Assembly: GCF_002865605.1 (NCBI RefSeq)
Contig: NZ_CP025583.1
Location: 2,584,501 to 2,648,500 of the forward strand
Length of the DNA: 64,000 nt
Direction of reading: 5' to 3'
From: Paracoccus jeotgali
Lineage (GTDB): Bacteria; Pseudomonadota; Alphaproteobacteria; Rhodobacterales; Rhodobacteraceae
Shown: in pieces, positions 1-11,039 of the stretch
How the letters are laid out: the number at the start of each line of letters is the position of its first letter
Numbering within the stretch: the stretch's first letter is position 1
Position numbers and translations under genes: made by a program
The notes under the pieces: model-generated
What the model saw: only the letters and a program-made list of their open reading frames with translations
Databases searched by the model: none
What the model was told of the DNA's origin: nothing

Positions 1-844
1 ACAGACGCAGGTGATTGGCGCGAAACCCGGCGCGATAGCTGCCGTCGGGCACCCCCGCCGGCGCGCTCGCCTGCGTGGCCACCCCGTCCAGCCGCAACTG
101 GCCCGCCTGCAGGCTGGCAGGCGCGAAATTCATCGGCGGATCGCTGAAGACCCGCGCCGTCACCGCGTCCTGCGGCTGGCGATAGACCTGCATCGTCGGG
201 CCGAACTGGGTCACCCGGCCCTCCCACAGGGTCGCGGTATTGCCGCCCAGCAGCAGCGCCTCTTCGGGTTCGGTGGTGGCATAGACGAAGATCGCGCCCG
301 AGGCTTCGAAGATGCGCGGGATCTCGACCCGCAGCTCTTCGCGCAGCTTGTAATCGAGGTTCGCCAGCGGCTCGTCCAGCAGCACCAGCCCCGCGCCCTT
401 GACCAGCGCGCGGGCCAGCGCGCAACGCTGCTGCTGCCCGCCCGAAAGCTCCAGCGGCTTGCGCGGCAGCATCGGGGTCAGGCGCAGCATTTCGGCGGTG
501 TCGCGCACCTTGCGGTCGATCTCGTCCCGCGGGCGGCCCATGATCCGCAGCGGCGAGGCGATGTTTTCATAAACCGTCAGGCCGGGATAGTTGATGAACT
601 GCTGATAGACCATCGCGACGCCGCGATCCTGCACCCGCTGCCCGGTCACATCGACGCCGTCCCACAGGATGCGCCCGGTATCGGGCCGGTCCAGCCCGGC
701 CATCAGGCGCATCAGGCTGGTCTTGCCCGACAGGGTCGGCCCCAGCAGGACGTTCATCGTGCCATTTTGCAGGCTGAGGCTGGTCGGGTGGATGTGAACC
801 CGACCCGCGACCACGCGCGATACGCCCTGCAGTTGCAGCGTCAT
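1..844 (-). CDS. glpS: Glycerol ABC transporter ATP-binding protein (GlpS-like), 3' end cut by window edge
   Basis: ATPase subunit of a glycerol-type ABC importer in the cytoplasm. The ATG complement at 842-844 follows a GGGAGG ribosome site, and the frame runs to base 1 without a stop, so the C terminus lies outside the window. Visible motifs are a Walker A variant (GPTLSGKT), a Q-loop (YQQF), the ABC signature LSGGQQQR and Walker B LVLLDEP, followed by an H-loop region where the usual His is Thr (YATTEPEEAL). The TLSGKT Walker A and the ATTEPEEALLLGG stretch are typical of GlpS of the rhizobial glpRDSTPQUV glycerol operon. It lies 55 bp downstream of glpD on the same strand, which supports a glycerol role and one operon. 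Other sugar-type ATPases are less likely. Confidence 0.88.
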   Translation of the reverse strand, partial: MTLQLQGVSRVVAGRVHIHPTSLSLQNGTMNVLLGPTLSGKTSLMRLMAGLDRPDTGRILWDGVDVTGQRVQDRGVAMVYQQFINYPGLTVYENIASPLRIMGRPRDEIDRKVRDTAEMLRLTPMLPRKPLELSGGQQQRCALARALVKGAGLVLLDEPLANLDYKLREELRVEIPRIFEASGAIFVYATTEPEEALLLGGNTATLWEGRVTQFGPTMQVYRQPQDAVTARVFSDPPMNFAPASLQAGQLRLDGVATQASAPAGVPDGSYRAGFRANHLRL

Positions 845-899
845 TCCCTCGCCTCCTCCCTTTGCCAGCCGCCTTAGATGGCGTCCGGCACCCGTGTCG

Positions 900-2513
900 T
901 TACCCGGCCGCCCGCGCGGGCAGGGCCTGCGTCAGATAGTCGTCCAGCGCCGCGACCTGCGCGGGCGTCAGATGCAGCCCCAGCTTGGTCCGGCGCCACA
1001 GGATATCATTGATGCCGCGCGCATATTCGCGCGAGATCAGCCAGTCGATCTCGGCCCCGGTCAGGGTCGCGCCGAAATCGGGGCCCAGATCGGCGGGCGT
1101 CGTGGCCGTGCCCAGGATCAGCCGCGCCTCGGTCCCGTAATTGCGGACCAGCCGCGTGGCCCACGCCTCGGTCAGGAACGGATAGTCGCGCCGCAACCGG
1201 TCGATCAGGTCGGCCACCCCGTCGACCGGGAAATCGCCGCCCGGCAGGGGCACGCCCGCCGTCCACTTGCCGCCCGCCTGCGGGAAATGCGGGGCGAGCC
1301 GCGCCAGCGCGCTTTCGGCCAGCCGCCGATAGGTGGTGATCTTGCCGCCAAACACGTTCAGCAGCGGCGCGCCGCCAGCCTCGTCAATGCTGAGCACATA
1401 GTCCCGCGTCGCGGCGGTGGCCGATTTCGCGCCGTCATCATAAAGCGGCCGCACGCCCGAGAAGGTCCAGACCACATCCGCCGCCGTCACCGGTCGGGCG
1501 AAATACTGGCTGGCGAAATCGCACAGATAGTCCCGCTCTTCATCGGTGCAATAGGCCTCGGACGGGGGGCCGTCATGGTCCTGATCGGTGGTGCCGATCA
1601 GGGTGAAGTCCTGTTCGTACGGGATCGCAAAGATGATCCGCCCGTCGGTGCCCTGAAAGAAATAGCTGCGGTCATGGTCGTAAAGCCGCGGCGTCACGAT
1701 ATGGCTGCCGCGCACCAGCCGCACGCCCTCGCGCGTGTCGATATGGGCCACGTCATGGACCACCTGCGCGACCCAAGGCCCGCCGGCATTGACCAGCGCG
1801 CGGGCGCGATAGGTGGCGGGGCCGTTCGGGCCGTCGGTGGCGATCAGCCAGATGCCGTTGTCGCGCCGCGCCTCGATCACCTCGGTCCCGGTCAGGATGG
1901 TCGCGCCGCGGGCCTCGGCATCGCGGGCGTTCAGCACCACAAGCCGCGAATCCTGCACCCAGCAATCGCTGTATTCATAGGCCAGCCGGAAGCCCGGCTT
2001 CAGCGGCTTGCCGGCGGGGTCGGTCCGCAGGTCCAGCTTGCGCGTGCCGGGCAGGATCTTCCGCCCGCCCAGATTGTCATACATGAACAGCCCCAGCCGG
2101 ATCAGCCAGGCCGGGCGGCGGCCCTTCATCCACGGCATGACCAGCGACAGCAGACGCGAGGTCGGGGTGTCGCTTTCGAACCGCATATCGGGCGAATAGG
2201 GCAGCACGAACCGCATCGGCCAGCTGATATGCGGCATGGCGGTCAGCAGGGTCTCGCGCTCTTCCAGCGCCTCGCGGACCAGCCGGAACTCGAAATACTC
2301 AAGATAACGCAGCCCGCCATGGAACAGCTTGGTCGAGGCGGACGAGGTGCCCTGCGCCAGATCGCCCTGCTCGGCCAGCACCACGGACAGCCCGCGCCCG
2401 GCGGCATCGCGCGCGATCCCGCAGCCATTGATCCCGCCGCCGATCACGAACAGGTCCGAAATTCCGCTTGCCGCCCTGTCGGTCACATTGCCCCCGTCGA
2501 ACGCAGATGCCAT
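900..2513 (-). CDS. glpD: Aerobic glycerol-3-phosphate dehydrogenase
   Basis: FAD-dependent, membrane-associated enzyme that oxidises sn-glycerol 3-phosphate to dihydroxyacetone phosphate and passes electrons to quinone. About 537 residues, normal for the family. The N-terminal dinucleotide fold reads FVIGGGINGCG, followed by DAAGRGLSV, STKLFHGGLRYLE and the C-terminal GlpD domain. The ATG at 2513 was chosen: an in-frame TTG 36 bases upstream has no better ribosome site, and a GTG at 2486 with a G-rich stretch before it is possible because homologues begin close to the FAD fold. It is followed by glpS and faces glpR across a 0.2-kb promoter region, so it is probably repressed by GlpR. Confidence 0.95.
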   Translation of the reverse strand: MASAFDGGNVTDRAASGISDLFVIGGGINGCGIARDAAGRGLSVVLAEQGDLAQGTSSASTKLFHGGLRYLEYFEFRLVREALEERETLLTAMPHISWPMRFVLPYSPDMRFESDTPTSRLLSLVMPWMKGRRPAWLIRLGLFMYDNLGGRKILPGTRKLDLRTDPAGKPLKPGFRLAYEYSDCWVQDSRLVVLNARDAEARGATILTGTEVIEARRDNGIWLIATDGPNGPATYRARALVNAGGPWVAQVVHDVAHIDTREGVRLVRGSHIVTPRLYDHDRSYFFQGTDGRIIFAIPYEQDFTLIGTTDQDHDGPPSEAYCTDEERDYLCDFASQYFARPVTAADVVWTFSGVRPLYDDGAKSATAATRDYVLSIDEAGGAPLLNVFGGKITTYRRLAESALARLAPHFPQAGGKWTAGVPLPGGDFPVDGVADLIDRLRRDYPFLTEAWATRLVRNYGTEARLILGTATTPADLGPDFGATLTGAEIDWLISREYARGINDILWRRTKLGLHLTPAQVAALDDYLTQALPARAAG

Positions 2514-2565
2514 GGCAGACAGCGTTAGCCCATTCGTCGTGCCGGTCAAGGAAAATCATTCGCAA

Positions 2566-2592
2566 ATGTTCGTTTTTAGCACAAGCGAACAT
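2566..2592. promoter_or_regulatory. Candidate GlpR operator between glpD and glpR
   Basis: ATGTTCG at 2566-2572 is repeated in inverted orientation as CGAACAT at 2586-2592, separated by 13 bases. The half-sites resemble the TGTTCG/CGAACA halves of the E. coli GlpR operator, though there the halves are almost adjacent. The site sits 53 bp upstream of the chosen glpD start in an AT-richer stretch of the divergent region, where a DeoR-family repressor could control both genes. Seen: the dyad. Inferred: the binding protein. Confidence 0.6.
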
Positions 2593-2709
2593 TTTGACGC
2601 TGCATCGCGGCGCATATTCGGGCGATTTATCTGATCCGCGGCATGGATTTGCGCTTGAAGGCGCGTTTCCGCTGGGTCACGATTTACGAAGACAAGGCGA
2701 GGTGGCGAC

Positions 2710-3483
2710 ATGGCGCTCAGCATCCGGCAGAACGAGATCCTGGAACTGGCCCGGGCCGATGGCCGGGTGCTGGTCGACGATCTGGCGCAGCGCTTCGACG
2801 TGACGCTGCAGACCATCCGGCGCGATCTGGGCGATCTGGCCGAGGCCGGGCTGCTGGACCGGGTCCATGGCGGCGCGGTGCCGCGCATGGGCATGGTCAA
2901 TCTGGGTTACGAGGCGCGGCGGCGGCTGCATTCCGACGCCAAGACCGCCATCGCGCAGGCCTGCGCCGAGGCGATTCCCGACAATTCCAGCCTGATCCTG
3001 AACATCGGCACCACGACCGAGGCCGTGGCCCATGCGCTGCTGAAACATTCCAACATCACCGTCATCACCAACAACATGAACGTGGCCAACATCCTCGCCG
3101 CCAATCCGGGCTGCGAGATCATGGTCGCGGGGGGCGCGCTGCGCCGCTCCGATGGCGGTCTGGTGGGCGAACTGGCGACCCAGTTCATCGAGCAGTTCAA
3201 GGTCGATTACGCCATCATCGGCACCTCGGCGCTGGATCTGGACGGCGACATGCTGGATTACGATCTGGCCGAGGTGCGGGTCAGCCGCTCGATCCTGCGG
3301 CAGGCGCGGCAGAGCATCCTGGTGACGGATCATTCCAAGCTGGGCCGCTCGGCCCCGGCGCGGATCGCGAGCCTGTCCGAGATCGACCGGCTGTTCACCG
3401 ACCTGCCCCTGCCCGCGCCGCTGGCCGACCGCTGCCGCGACTGGGGAACCGAGGTGACGGTCTGCCCGGTCGCCGGGGATTAG
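2710..3483 (+). CDS. glpR: DeoR-family repressor of glycerol genes
   Basis: 257-residue DeoR/GlpR transcriptional repressor. The N-terminal winged helix (about residues 3-58) contains the DeoR signature LQTIRRDLGDL and the tail DRVHGGAV. The C-terminal sugar-phosphate sensor domain (about 75-235) carries NIGTTTEAVAHAL and TVITNNMNVAN, the phosphate-binding region of DeoRC domains. A GAGGTGG ribosome site lies just before the ATG. It is divergent from glpD-glpS with an operator-like dyad between, so glycerol 3-phosphate is the expected inducer (family knowledge plus context). Confidence 0.92.
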   Translation: MALSIRQNEILELARADGRVLVDDLAQRFDVTLQTIRRDLGDLAEAGLLDRVHGGAVPRMGMVNLGYEARRRLHSDAKTAIAQACAEAIPDNSSLILNIGTTTEAVAHALLKHSNITVITNNMNVANILAANPGCEIMVAGGALRRSDGGLVGELATQFIEQFKVDYAIIGTSALDLDGDMLDYDLAEVRVSRSILRQARQSILVTDHSKLGRSAPARIASLSEIDRLFTDLPLPAPLADRCRDWGTEVTVCPVAGD

Positions 3484-3646
3484 GGGCAGGTGACGGGCGG
3501 GATATGCCGCGATAGGGCGCTATCGGACAGGTCAGACGCGCCCATGACAGGTCAGCGGGACGTCAATCTGGGTCAACGCTGCTGTCAAGGTTGCTGCCAA
3601 GCGTCAACCTCACCTTGACGAACCGCCCGACACGACCCGCCGCGCC

Positions 3647-4087
3647 TCACCCGCGAACCGCACCCCGCCGGGGGCGCAGGGTCAGATCCTCATCCGGCGC
3701 GTCGCTTTCCAGCCGGTTCAGGATCGGGCAGTCGGGGCGGTGGTCGCCATGGCAGGCGGCGGCGAGGTCTTCCAGCGTGTCGGTCATCTCTTGCAGGCTG
3801 CGGATGCGGGCCTGCAGGGTCTCGATATGGGCGCGGGCGATGGCCTTGACCTCGGCGCTGTGGCGCGACTGATCGCCCCACAGTCCCAGCAGATCGGCGA
3901 TCTCCGTGCCCGAGAAGCCCAGATCGCGCGCCCGGCGGATAAAGCGCAGCCGGTGAATGTCGGCGGCGCCATAATCGCGATACCCCGAGGCGCTGCGCGC
4001 GGCGGGCGGGATCAGCCCGGTCGATTCGTAATGGCGGATCATCTTGGCCGAGATGCCCGACGCCTCTGCGGCCTTGCCAATATTCAT
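3647..4087 (-). CDS. cueR: Cu(I)-responsive MerR-family activator CueR
   Basis: 146-residue MerR-type regulator. The start ATG at 4087 follows AGGGGGCAGGCG; a longer upstream reading in this frame is the antisense of copA and was rejected. The N-terminal winged helix starts MNIGKAAEASG, with IRHYESTGLI and GYRDYG. A dimerisation helix follows, then the metal loop CHGDHRPDCPIL with Cys112 and Cys120, the same positions and spacing as E. coli CueR, which selects monovalent coinage metals. It lies 13 bp after copA on the same strand and so is co-transcribed with the pump it should activate. Confidence 0.93.
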   Translation of the reverse strand: MNIGKAAEASGISAKMIRHYESTGLIPPAARSASGYRDYGAADIHRLRFIRRARDLGFSGTEIADLLGLWGDQSRHSAEVKAIARAHIETLQARIRSLQEMTDTLEDLAAACHGDHRPDCPILNRLESDAPDEDLTLRPRRGAVRG

Positions 4088-4100
4088 CGCCTGCCCCCTC

Positions 4101-6602
<2,502 letters not shown>

Positions 6603-6643
6603 TGCCGTCTCCTTGAGATGCGCGACAGTGGGGTCGGCCTCTC

Positions 6644-6673
6644 ACATAAGGTTTCCAACCGTTGTAAGGTCAA
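6644..6673 (-). promoter_or_regulatory. CueR-type copA promoter with long spacer
   Basis: On the minus strand TTGACC (complement of 6668-6673) is followed after 18 bases by TTATGT (complement of 6644-6649), or after 19 bases by TATGTG. The spacer contains the imperfect dyad CTTACAAC/GTTGGAAA. Over-long spacers with a central dyad are the hallmark of MerR-family activated promoters. It lies about 40 bp upstream of the copA start. Confidence 0.7.
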
Positions 6674-6702
6674 GACCCTGTCGGCCTTTCCCTGTCCGCC
6701 CG

Positions 6703-7554
6703 CTAACCCTCCGCTGCGGGCTTCGGCTCGCCCCCGATGGCGAGGCTGAGTTCCGTGGCCGCCGCGATCACCGCCCGGCTCAGCCGCTCGATCTGGTCCG
6801 GCGTCACCCGGCTGGTCGGCCCCGAGACCGACAGCCCGGCCACCATCTCGGCCTGGCTGTCAGGCACCGGGGCGGCGATGCAGCGCATGCCGATATTGCG
6901 TTCCTCGTCATCGACGGCATAGCCGCGCTGCCGCACCAGATCCAGCTCGGCCTCCAGCGCGGCGGGGTCGGTCAGGGTGCGCGGGGTGAAGCGTTCCAGC
7001 CCCATCTGGCTCAGCAGCCGCTGGCGGCGGTCGGGCGCCATCCAGGCCAGCAGCGCCTTGCCGATCCCCGAGGCATGGGGCGGCGACAGCGTGCCGGGCG
7101 GAAAAAAGGCTCGGATGCTGGCATGGGTCTCGACCTGCGCGATGAACAGCACGCCGCCTTCATGCGCGATGCCCAGATTGGCGGTCTCGCCGGTTTCCTC
7201 CATCAGCGCGCGCAGGATCGGACGGGCGCGTTCGGCAAGGCTGGTCCGGCGCAGAAAGCGCGACCCGATGACAAAGGCCCGTGCGCCAATCTGCCAAAGC
7301 TGGCCGGCGGGGTCGAACTCGACCAGCCCGCGCCCTTCCAGCGTCAGCAGGATGCGATAGAGCGTCGCGGGCGACTGTCCGGTTTCGGCCGCCAGCGCGC
7401 CGAGGCTGCGGCCCGGCCCCTCGCTCAGCGTTTCGAACACCGCCATGGCGCGGTCGAGCGACTTGATACGGTTCTGCGCCACGCTGTCGCCCCAGCCACG
7501 CGGCCGTCCGCGCGGGCGCCGTTCGGGGCTGGGGGTGGGGTCGGTGTCGGTCAT
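6703..7554 (-). CDS. IclR-family transcriptional regulator (BhcR-like)
   Basis: 283-residue IclR regulator. An Arg/Pro-rich lead (RRPRGRPRG) precedes the winged helix (about residues 22-85, with IKSLDRAMAVFETL and QSPATLYRILLTLEGRG). The effector-binding domain (about 95-270) has the conserved HASGIGKALLAW and CIAAPVPD. The ATG complement at 7552-7554 is the best start. The GRPRG lead and the QSPATLYR and ETHASIRAFFPPGTL stretches recall BhcR, regulator of the beta-hydroxyaspartate (glyoxylate) pathway, but no bhcABCD genes are nearby, so the effector and targets are unknown. It is divergent from a glycosyltransferase. Confidence 0.88.
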   Translation of the reverse strand: MTDTDPTPSPERRPRGRPRGWGDSVAQNRIKSLDRAMAVFETLSEGPGRSLGALAAETGQSPATLYRILLTLEGRGLVEFDPAGQLWQIGARAFVIGSRFLRRTSLAERARPILRALMEETGETANLGIAHEGGVLFIAQVETHASIRAFFPPGTLSPPHASGIGKALLAWMAPDRRQRLLSQMGLERFTPRTLTDPAALEAELDLVRQRGYAVDDEERNIGMRCIAAPVPDSQAEMVAGLSVSGPTSRVTPDQIERLSRAVIAAATELSLAIGGEPKPAAEG

Positions 7555-7704
7555 CGGCGCGGTCCTGCAGTGGTCGGGCGCAGTATAGTGCCGCGGCGCG
7601 GTCGGGCAAAGCCGCTTCGGGCGCGCGGCTTGTCGGCGGCCCGGCGCGCCGATACTGCTGGGGTCCGGACGCCCTGCCGCCGCCCCATCTGGACGGAGTT
7701 GACC

Positions 7705-10700
7705 ATGCCCCGCAATCTTCTGTCCCGTCTGCTCCGCCCCAGGCCCGCGCCGCCCTTCGCCTCCAGCGGGCATATCGACCGTCTCCTTGGGGGCCAGGTG
7801 CAGGGCTGGGTCAAGGCGCGGCAGGGCGACGGGCCGGTGACGGTCGATCTGCTGATCGACGGCGTGCTGGCGGTGGCGGGCATCCACGCCGGGCTGTTCC
7901 GCCGCGACCTGCTGCAGGCCGGGATCGGCGGCGGGCGCCACGGCTTTGCCTGCGATCTGCCGGCGGAGGCCGCGCGCGATCTGGCCGGGCGCACCGTCCT
8001 GCTGCGGCAGACCAACACGGGAGAGGTGCTGGTCCGCCAGCCCATCACCCCGCAGATGCTCGCGCCCCCGGCGCACCCCGCCCCGCCCCCGGACACCAGC
8101 GGCTATCCCGATATTCAGGCCGCTCTGGACGACCTTACCCCCCACCTTCTCAGCGGCTGGGCGCTGGATCGCGCCGCGCCGGATCGCCGCTTTCAGATCC
8201 AGATCTGGCTGGACGGCCTGCCGCTCGCCACCATCCGCAACGATCTGCCCGGCCCGCCCGACGCTTACGGCCAGCCGCGCCCGCATGGCGGCTTTGCCTG
8301 TCCGCTGCTGCTCGACTGGCTGGAACCCGGCGAACACGCGCTGACCGCCAGCTTCCCCGACGGCACCCATCTGACCCGCAGCATCACCGCCGGCGGCAAC
8401 CGCCCGCCCCGCCACCGGACCGCGCCGGTCCCGACCTCCGAGGCCGCGATCATCGTCCCCGTCTTCAACGCCTATGACGACGTCACCCGCTGCATCGCGC
8501 GCCTGCAGCGCCACACCCCGCCCGAGATCGAGATCCTGCTGATTGACGATGCCTCGACCGACCCGCGCATCGCGCCGCGTCTCGCCCAGGCGGCGGCCGA
8601 TCCCCGCATCCGCGTGCTGACCAATCCCCGCAATCTGGGCTTTACCCGCACCGTCAATCGCGGGCTGGAGGCGGTGGGGCGCAAGCATCCGATCCTGCTC
8701 AACAGCGATGCCCGCGTCACGCCGGGCTGGGCGCATGGGCTGCTGCGCGCCGCCACCTCCCACCCCCGGATCGCCACCGTCACGCCCATGTCCGACCGCG
8801 CCGGGGCGTTCTCGGCCCCGCGCAAGGGGGACCAGAACGACCTGCCGCCGGGCGTGGACGAGATCACCTTTGCCCGCGCCTTCCGCGCCCGCTCGCTGGG
8901 GCTTTACCCGCTGGTCCCGACCGGGAACGGGTTCTGCATGTTCATCAACCGCGCCTGTCTGGACCAGATCGGCGGCTTCGACGCCGAAGCCTTCCCGCGC
9001 GGCTATGGCGAGGAGAACGACTTTTCCATGCGCGCCGGACGGGCCGGCTGGCGGCATGTGATCGACGACCGCAGCTATGTCTTCCACGCCGGATCGAAGA
9101 GCTTTGGCGACAGCAAGGCGGCGCTGATGCAGGCCGGGCGCGAGACGCTGGCGGCGCGCTATCCCGACTATGGGCAGGCGGTGCGGGTGTTCTCGCACGG
9201 GGCCGAGATCGCGATCGCCCGCCACCGCGCCGCGCTGGCGCTGCGGGATTGCAATGACGCGCGGGCCGGGCGGCCGAGGGTATTGTTTCACGTGAAGGGT
9301 GGGGTATCGGATCGGCTGGCGCAGACGCTGGAGGACGCTATGGAGCCGTGGGTTCTGGCGCAGGAACCGGAACGGATCGCGCTGCACAGGTGGCAGGGCG
9401 GGCGGTGGATCGAGACGCATAGCTGGATGGCCGAGGCAGGCTCGGCCGCGCAGCGCGACGCCGCGCTGCAGGACTGGCTTGAGGAGATCCTGCCCGACAT
9501 CCTGCACCTGCTCGATCCCACCGTGGACAGCCTGCCCTTGCAGCACTTTGCCCGCGAACGCGGTGTCACGGTCGTTCTGTCGGTGGAGGGTCCAACAGGT
9601 TCCGGCGCGGAACAACTGGCCCGCGCCAGCGATGCGGTCCTGACCGCCGCGCCCGTGCCGTGGTCGCTGACGGTGCCGGTGTTCACGGTTCCTGAACCGT
9701 TGGCAGAAGTCTTGCCGCACGCCAACTCAGCCCCGCAGCAAGACCACCGTCTCGGCCTGCTCGCCTCGGCCTGGCGCGAAGTCTATCGCCACCTGGGCGG
9801 CAATCGCGATCCCCGACCGCTGCTCGCCGTCGTTACCGACGCTGGCCCCGACGCGCAGGACTCGCCCCTCGCCATGCGGACGGTCAACGCCGATCACCGG
9901 CCCTGCCTGTTTCTGCACATGACCGCGAGTGATCTGGTCCAAGCCCTGCGGGATGACCTGATCGACGGCGTGATCACGGACGGCGCGGCGGCAGGGGCGC
10001 TGCCGCTGATGCAACAGCGCGGCATCCGCTATCTGCTGCATGTCGAGGATGCGCCGTCTCCGCATCCCCTGATCGACACCGCCGCCACCCTCACCACCGC
10101 CAGCGCGGCGGCGCTGCCCTCGCTGCGCGCGCGGAACGCCAACGCAACGCTGCTGCCCGACCGGCTGGACGACAGCGCCTGGCGCGGAACGCTGCCGGCG
10201 CGGGAGCGGGACGGGATGGTGCGGGCGCTGTGTCTGGGAAGGGGTCTCGCTTCGATTGCGACGGCCGTGGCCGAGGTCGCGCGGCATGATCCTGCCTTCC
10301 GGGTGGGCGTGATTTCGCCCGACACCGAACCGCTGCCGGATTGGGCCGAGCGGCTGGAGCCCGCTGCCGAGGCGCCGGTCCTGATCCCATGGCTGCGGCG
10401 GCAGGCGGCCTCATTCGACCTGATGCTGGTGCCGGAGGACGGCAGAGCGGGCGAAGCACGCTGGGCGGTGCTGGCGGGGGCGGCGATGGGGCTGCCGGTG
10501 CTCGCGGCGGCAGGGGTTGCCGATGATATGGCGGCTGATCATGTGCCAGGCCTGCGGCGGGTCGAGCAGCGGCCCGGCGCATGGGCCGATGCTCTGGCGC
10601 TGGCCGTTGACGATGTGCGGCGCGGGGCGTTCGACCGTGACGCGATCAGGGGTGAGGCCCTGTCGCGGCTGGGGCTGCGCCAGACGCTGCCCGAATTCGA

Positions 10701-10776
10701 CGCGCTGCTGCTGGCTCTGGCGCGCCCGCCGGGCAGAGGGCTGGCGGTGCTCGCTCCCGCTGCGGATGAAAGGTGA
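7705..10776 (+). CDS. Large multidomain glycosyltransferase (GT2 core, GT-B-like C terminus)
   Basis: 1023 residues from the ATG at 7705, which follows a GGAG site; the frame stays open far upstream but without coding character. Residues about 20-110 and 130-225 look like two related beta-rich modules (GGQVQGWV..., LLSGWALDR...), each ending near GFAC. A family 2 glycosyltransferase domain follows at about 245-510, with AAIIVPVFNAYDD, LLIDDASTD, NPRNLGFTRTVNRGL, the DxD-like LLNSDARVTPGW and GGFDAEAFPRGYGEEND. The C-terminal half is less conserved; its end (VLIPWLRRQ, GLPVLAAAGVADD) resembles a GT-B fold. It probably acts at the inner membrane face in surface polysaccharide or rhamnan assembly. 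Donor and acceptor cannot be read from the sequence. Confidence 0.82.
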   Translation: MPRNLLSRLLRPRPAPPFASSGHIDRLLGGQVQGWVKARQGDGPVTVDLLIDGVLAVAGIHAGLFRRDLLQAGIGGGRHGFACDLPAEAARDLAGRTVLLRQTNTGEVLVRQPITPQMLAPPAHPAPPPDTSGYPDIQAALDDLTPHLLSGWALDRAAPDRRFQIQIWLDGLPLATIRNDLPGPPDAYGQPRPHGGFACPLLLDWLEPGEHALTASFPDGTHLTRSITAGGNRPPRHRTAPVPTSEAAIIVPVFNAYDDVTRCIARLQRHTPPEIEILLIDDASTDPRIAPRLAQAAADPRIRVLTNPRNLGFTRTVNRGLEAVGRKHPILLNSDARVTPGWAHGLLRAATSHPRIATVTPMSDRAGAFSAPRKGDQNDLPPGVDEITFARAFRARSLGLYPLVPTGNGFCMFINRACLDQIGGFDAEAFPRGYGEENDFSMRAGRAGWRHVIDDRSYVFHAGSKSFGDSKAALMQAGRETLAARYPDYGQAVRVFSHGAEIAIARHRAALALRDCNDARAGRPRVLFHVKGGVSDRLAQTLEDAMEPWVLAQEPERIALHRWQGGRWIETHSWMAEAGSAAQRDAALQDWLEEILPDILHLLDPTVDSLPLQHFARERGVTVVLSVEGPTGSGAEQLARASDAVLTAAPVPWSLTVPVFTVPEPLAEVLPHANSAPQQDHRLGLLASAWREVYRHLGGNRDPRPLLAVVTDAGPDAQDSPLAMRTVNADHRPCLFLHMTASDLVQALRDDLIDGVITDGAAAGALPLMQQRGIRYLLHVEDAPSPHPLIDTAATLTTASAAALPSLRARNANATLLPDRLDDSAWRGTLPARERDGMVRALCLGRGLASIATAVAEVARHDPAFRVGVISPDTEPLPDWAERLEPAAEAPVLIPWLRRQAASFDLMLVPEDGRAGEARWAVLAGAAMGLPVLAAAGVADDMAADHVPGLRRVEQRPGAWADALALAVDDVRRGAFDRDAIRGEALSRLGLRQTLPEFDALLLALARPPGRGLAVLAPAADER

Positions 10777-11039
10777 ATCCAGCCGAGGCGGAGCGCAGAC
10801 AGGGCGCGGACCTGGATGAGACTGGCAAGGGTCGCGCGGGGGCAAGCAAGCCCATTCGCTTGGGCATCTGTCTGGCCCGTTCCACCAAGCGGTGCGGCTT
10901 CCGGTGGACGCGGCGGCATCAATCGACCGCGCCACTCACCCGAATCTCACACGCCACCACGACAAAGCCGCTTCTCGACGTCAGCGAATTACCCACCCCA
11001 CCACGGGCCGCGCGCCCCCGCGCCACGGCCCGCCTTCGC

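Noticed and set aside
894..2528. 544-residue open frame on the plus strand opposite glpD
   Set aside because: Antisense of glpD with no recognisable motif.
6703..7554. Assignment of the IclR protein as BhcR
   Set aside because: The wording is similar, but none of the bhcABCD genes is present in the window, so only the family is claimed.
6703..9720. A 1005-residue reading that joins the IclR gene to sequence opposite the glycosyltransferase
   Set aside because: Only the last 283 residues (from 7554) are IclR-like; the rest is the antisense of the GT gene.
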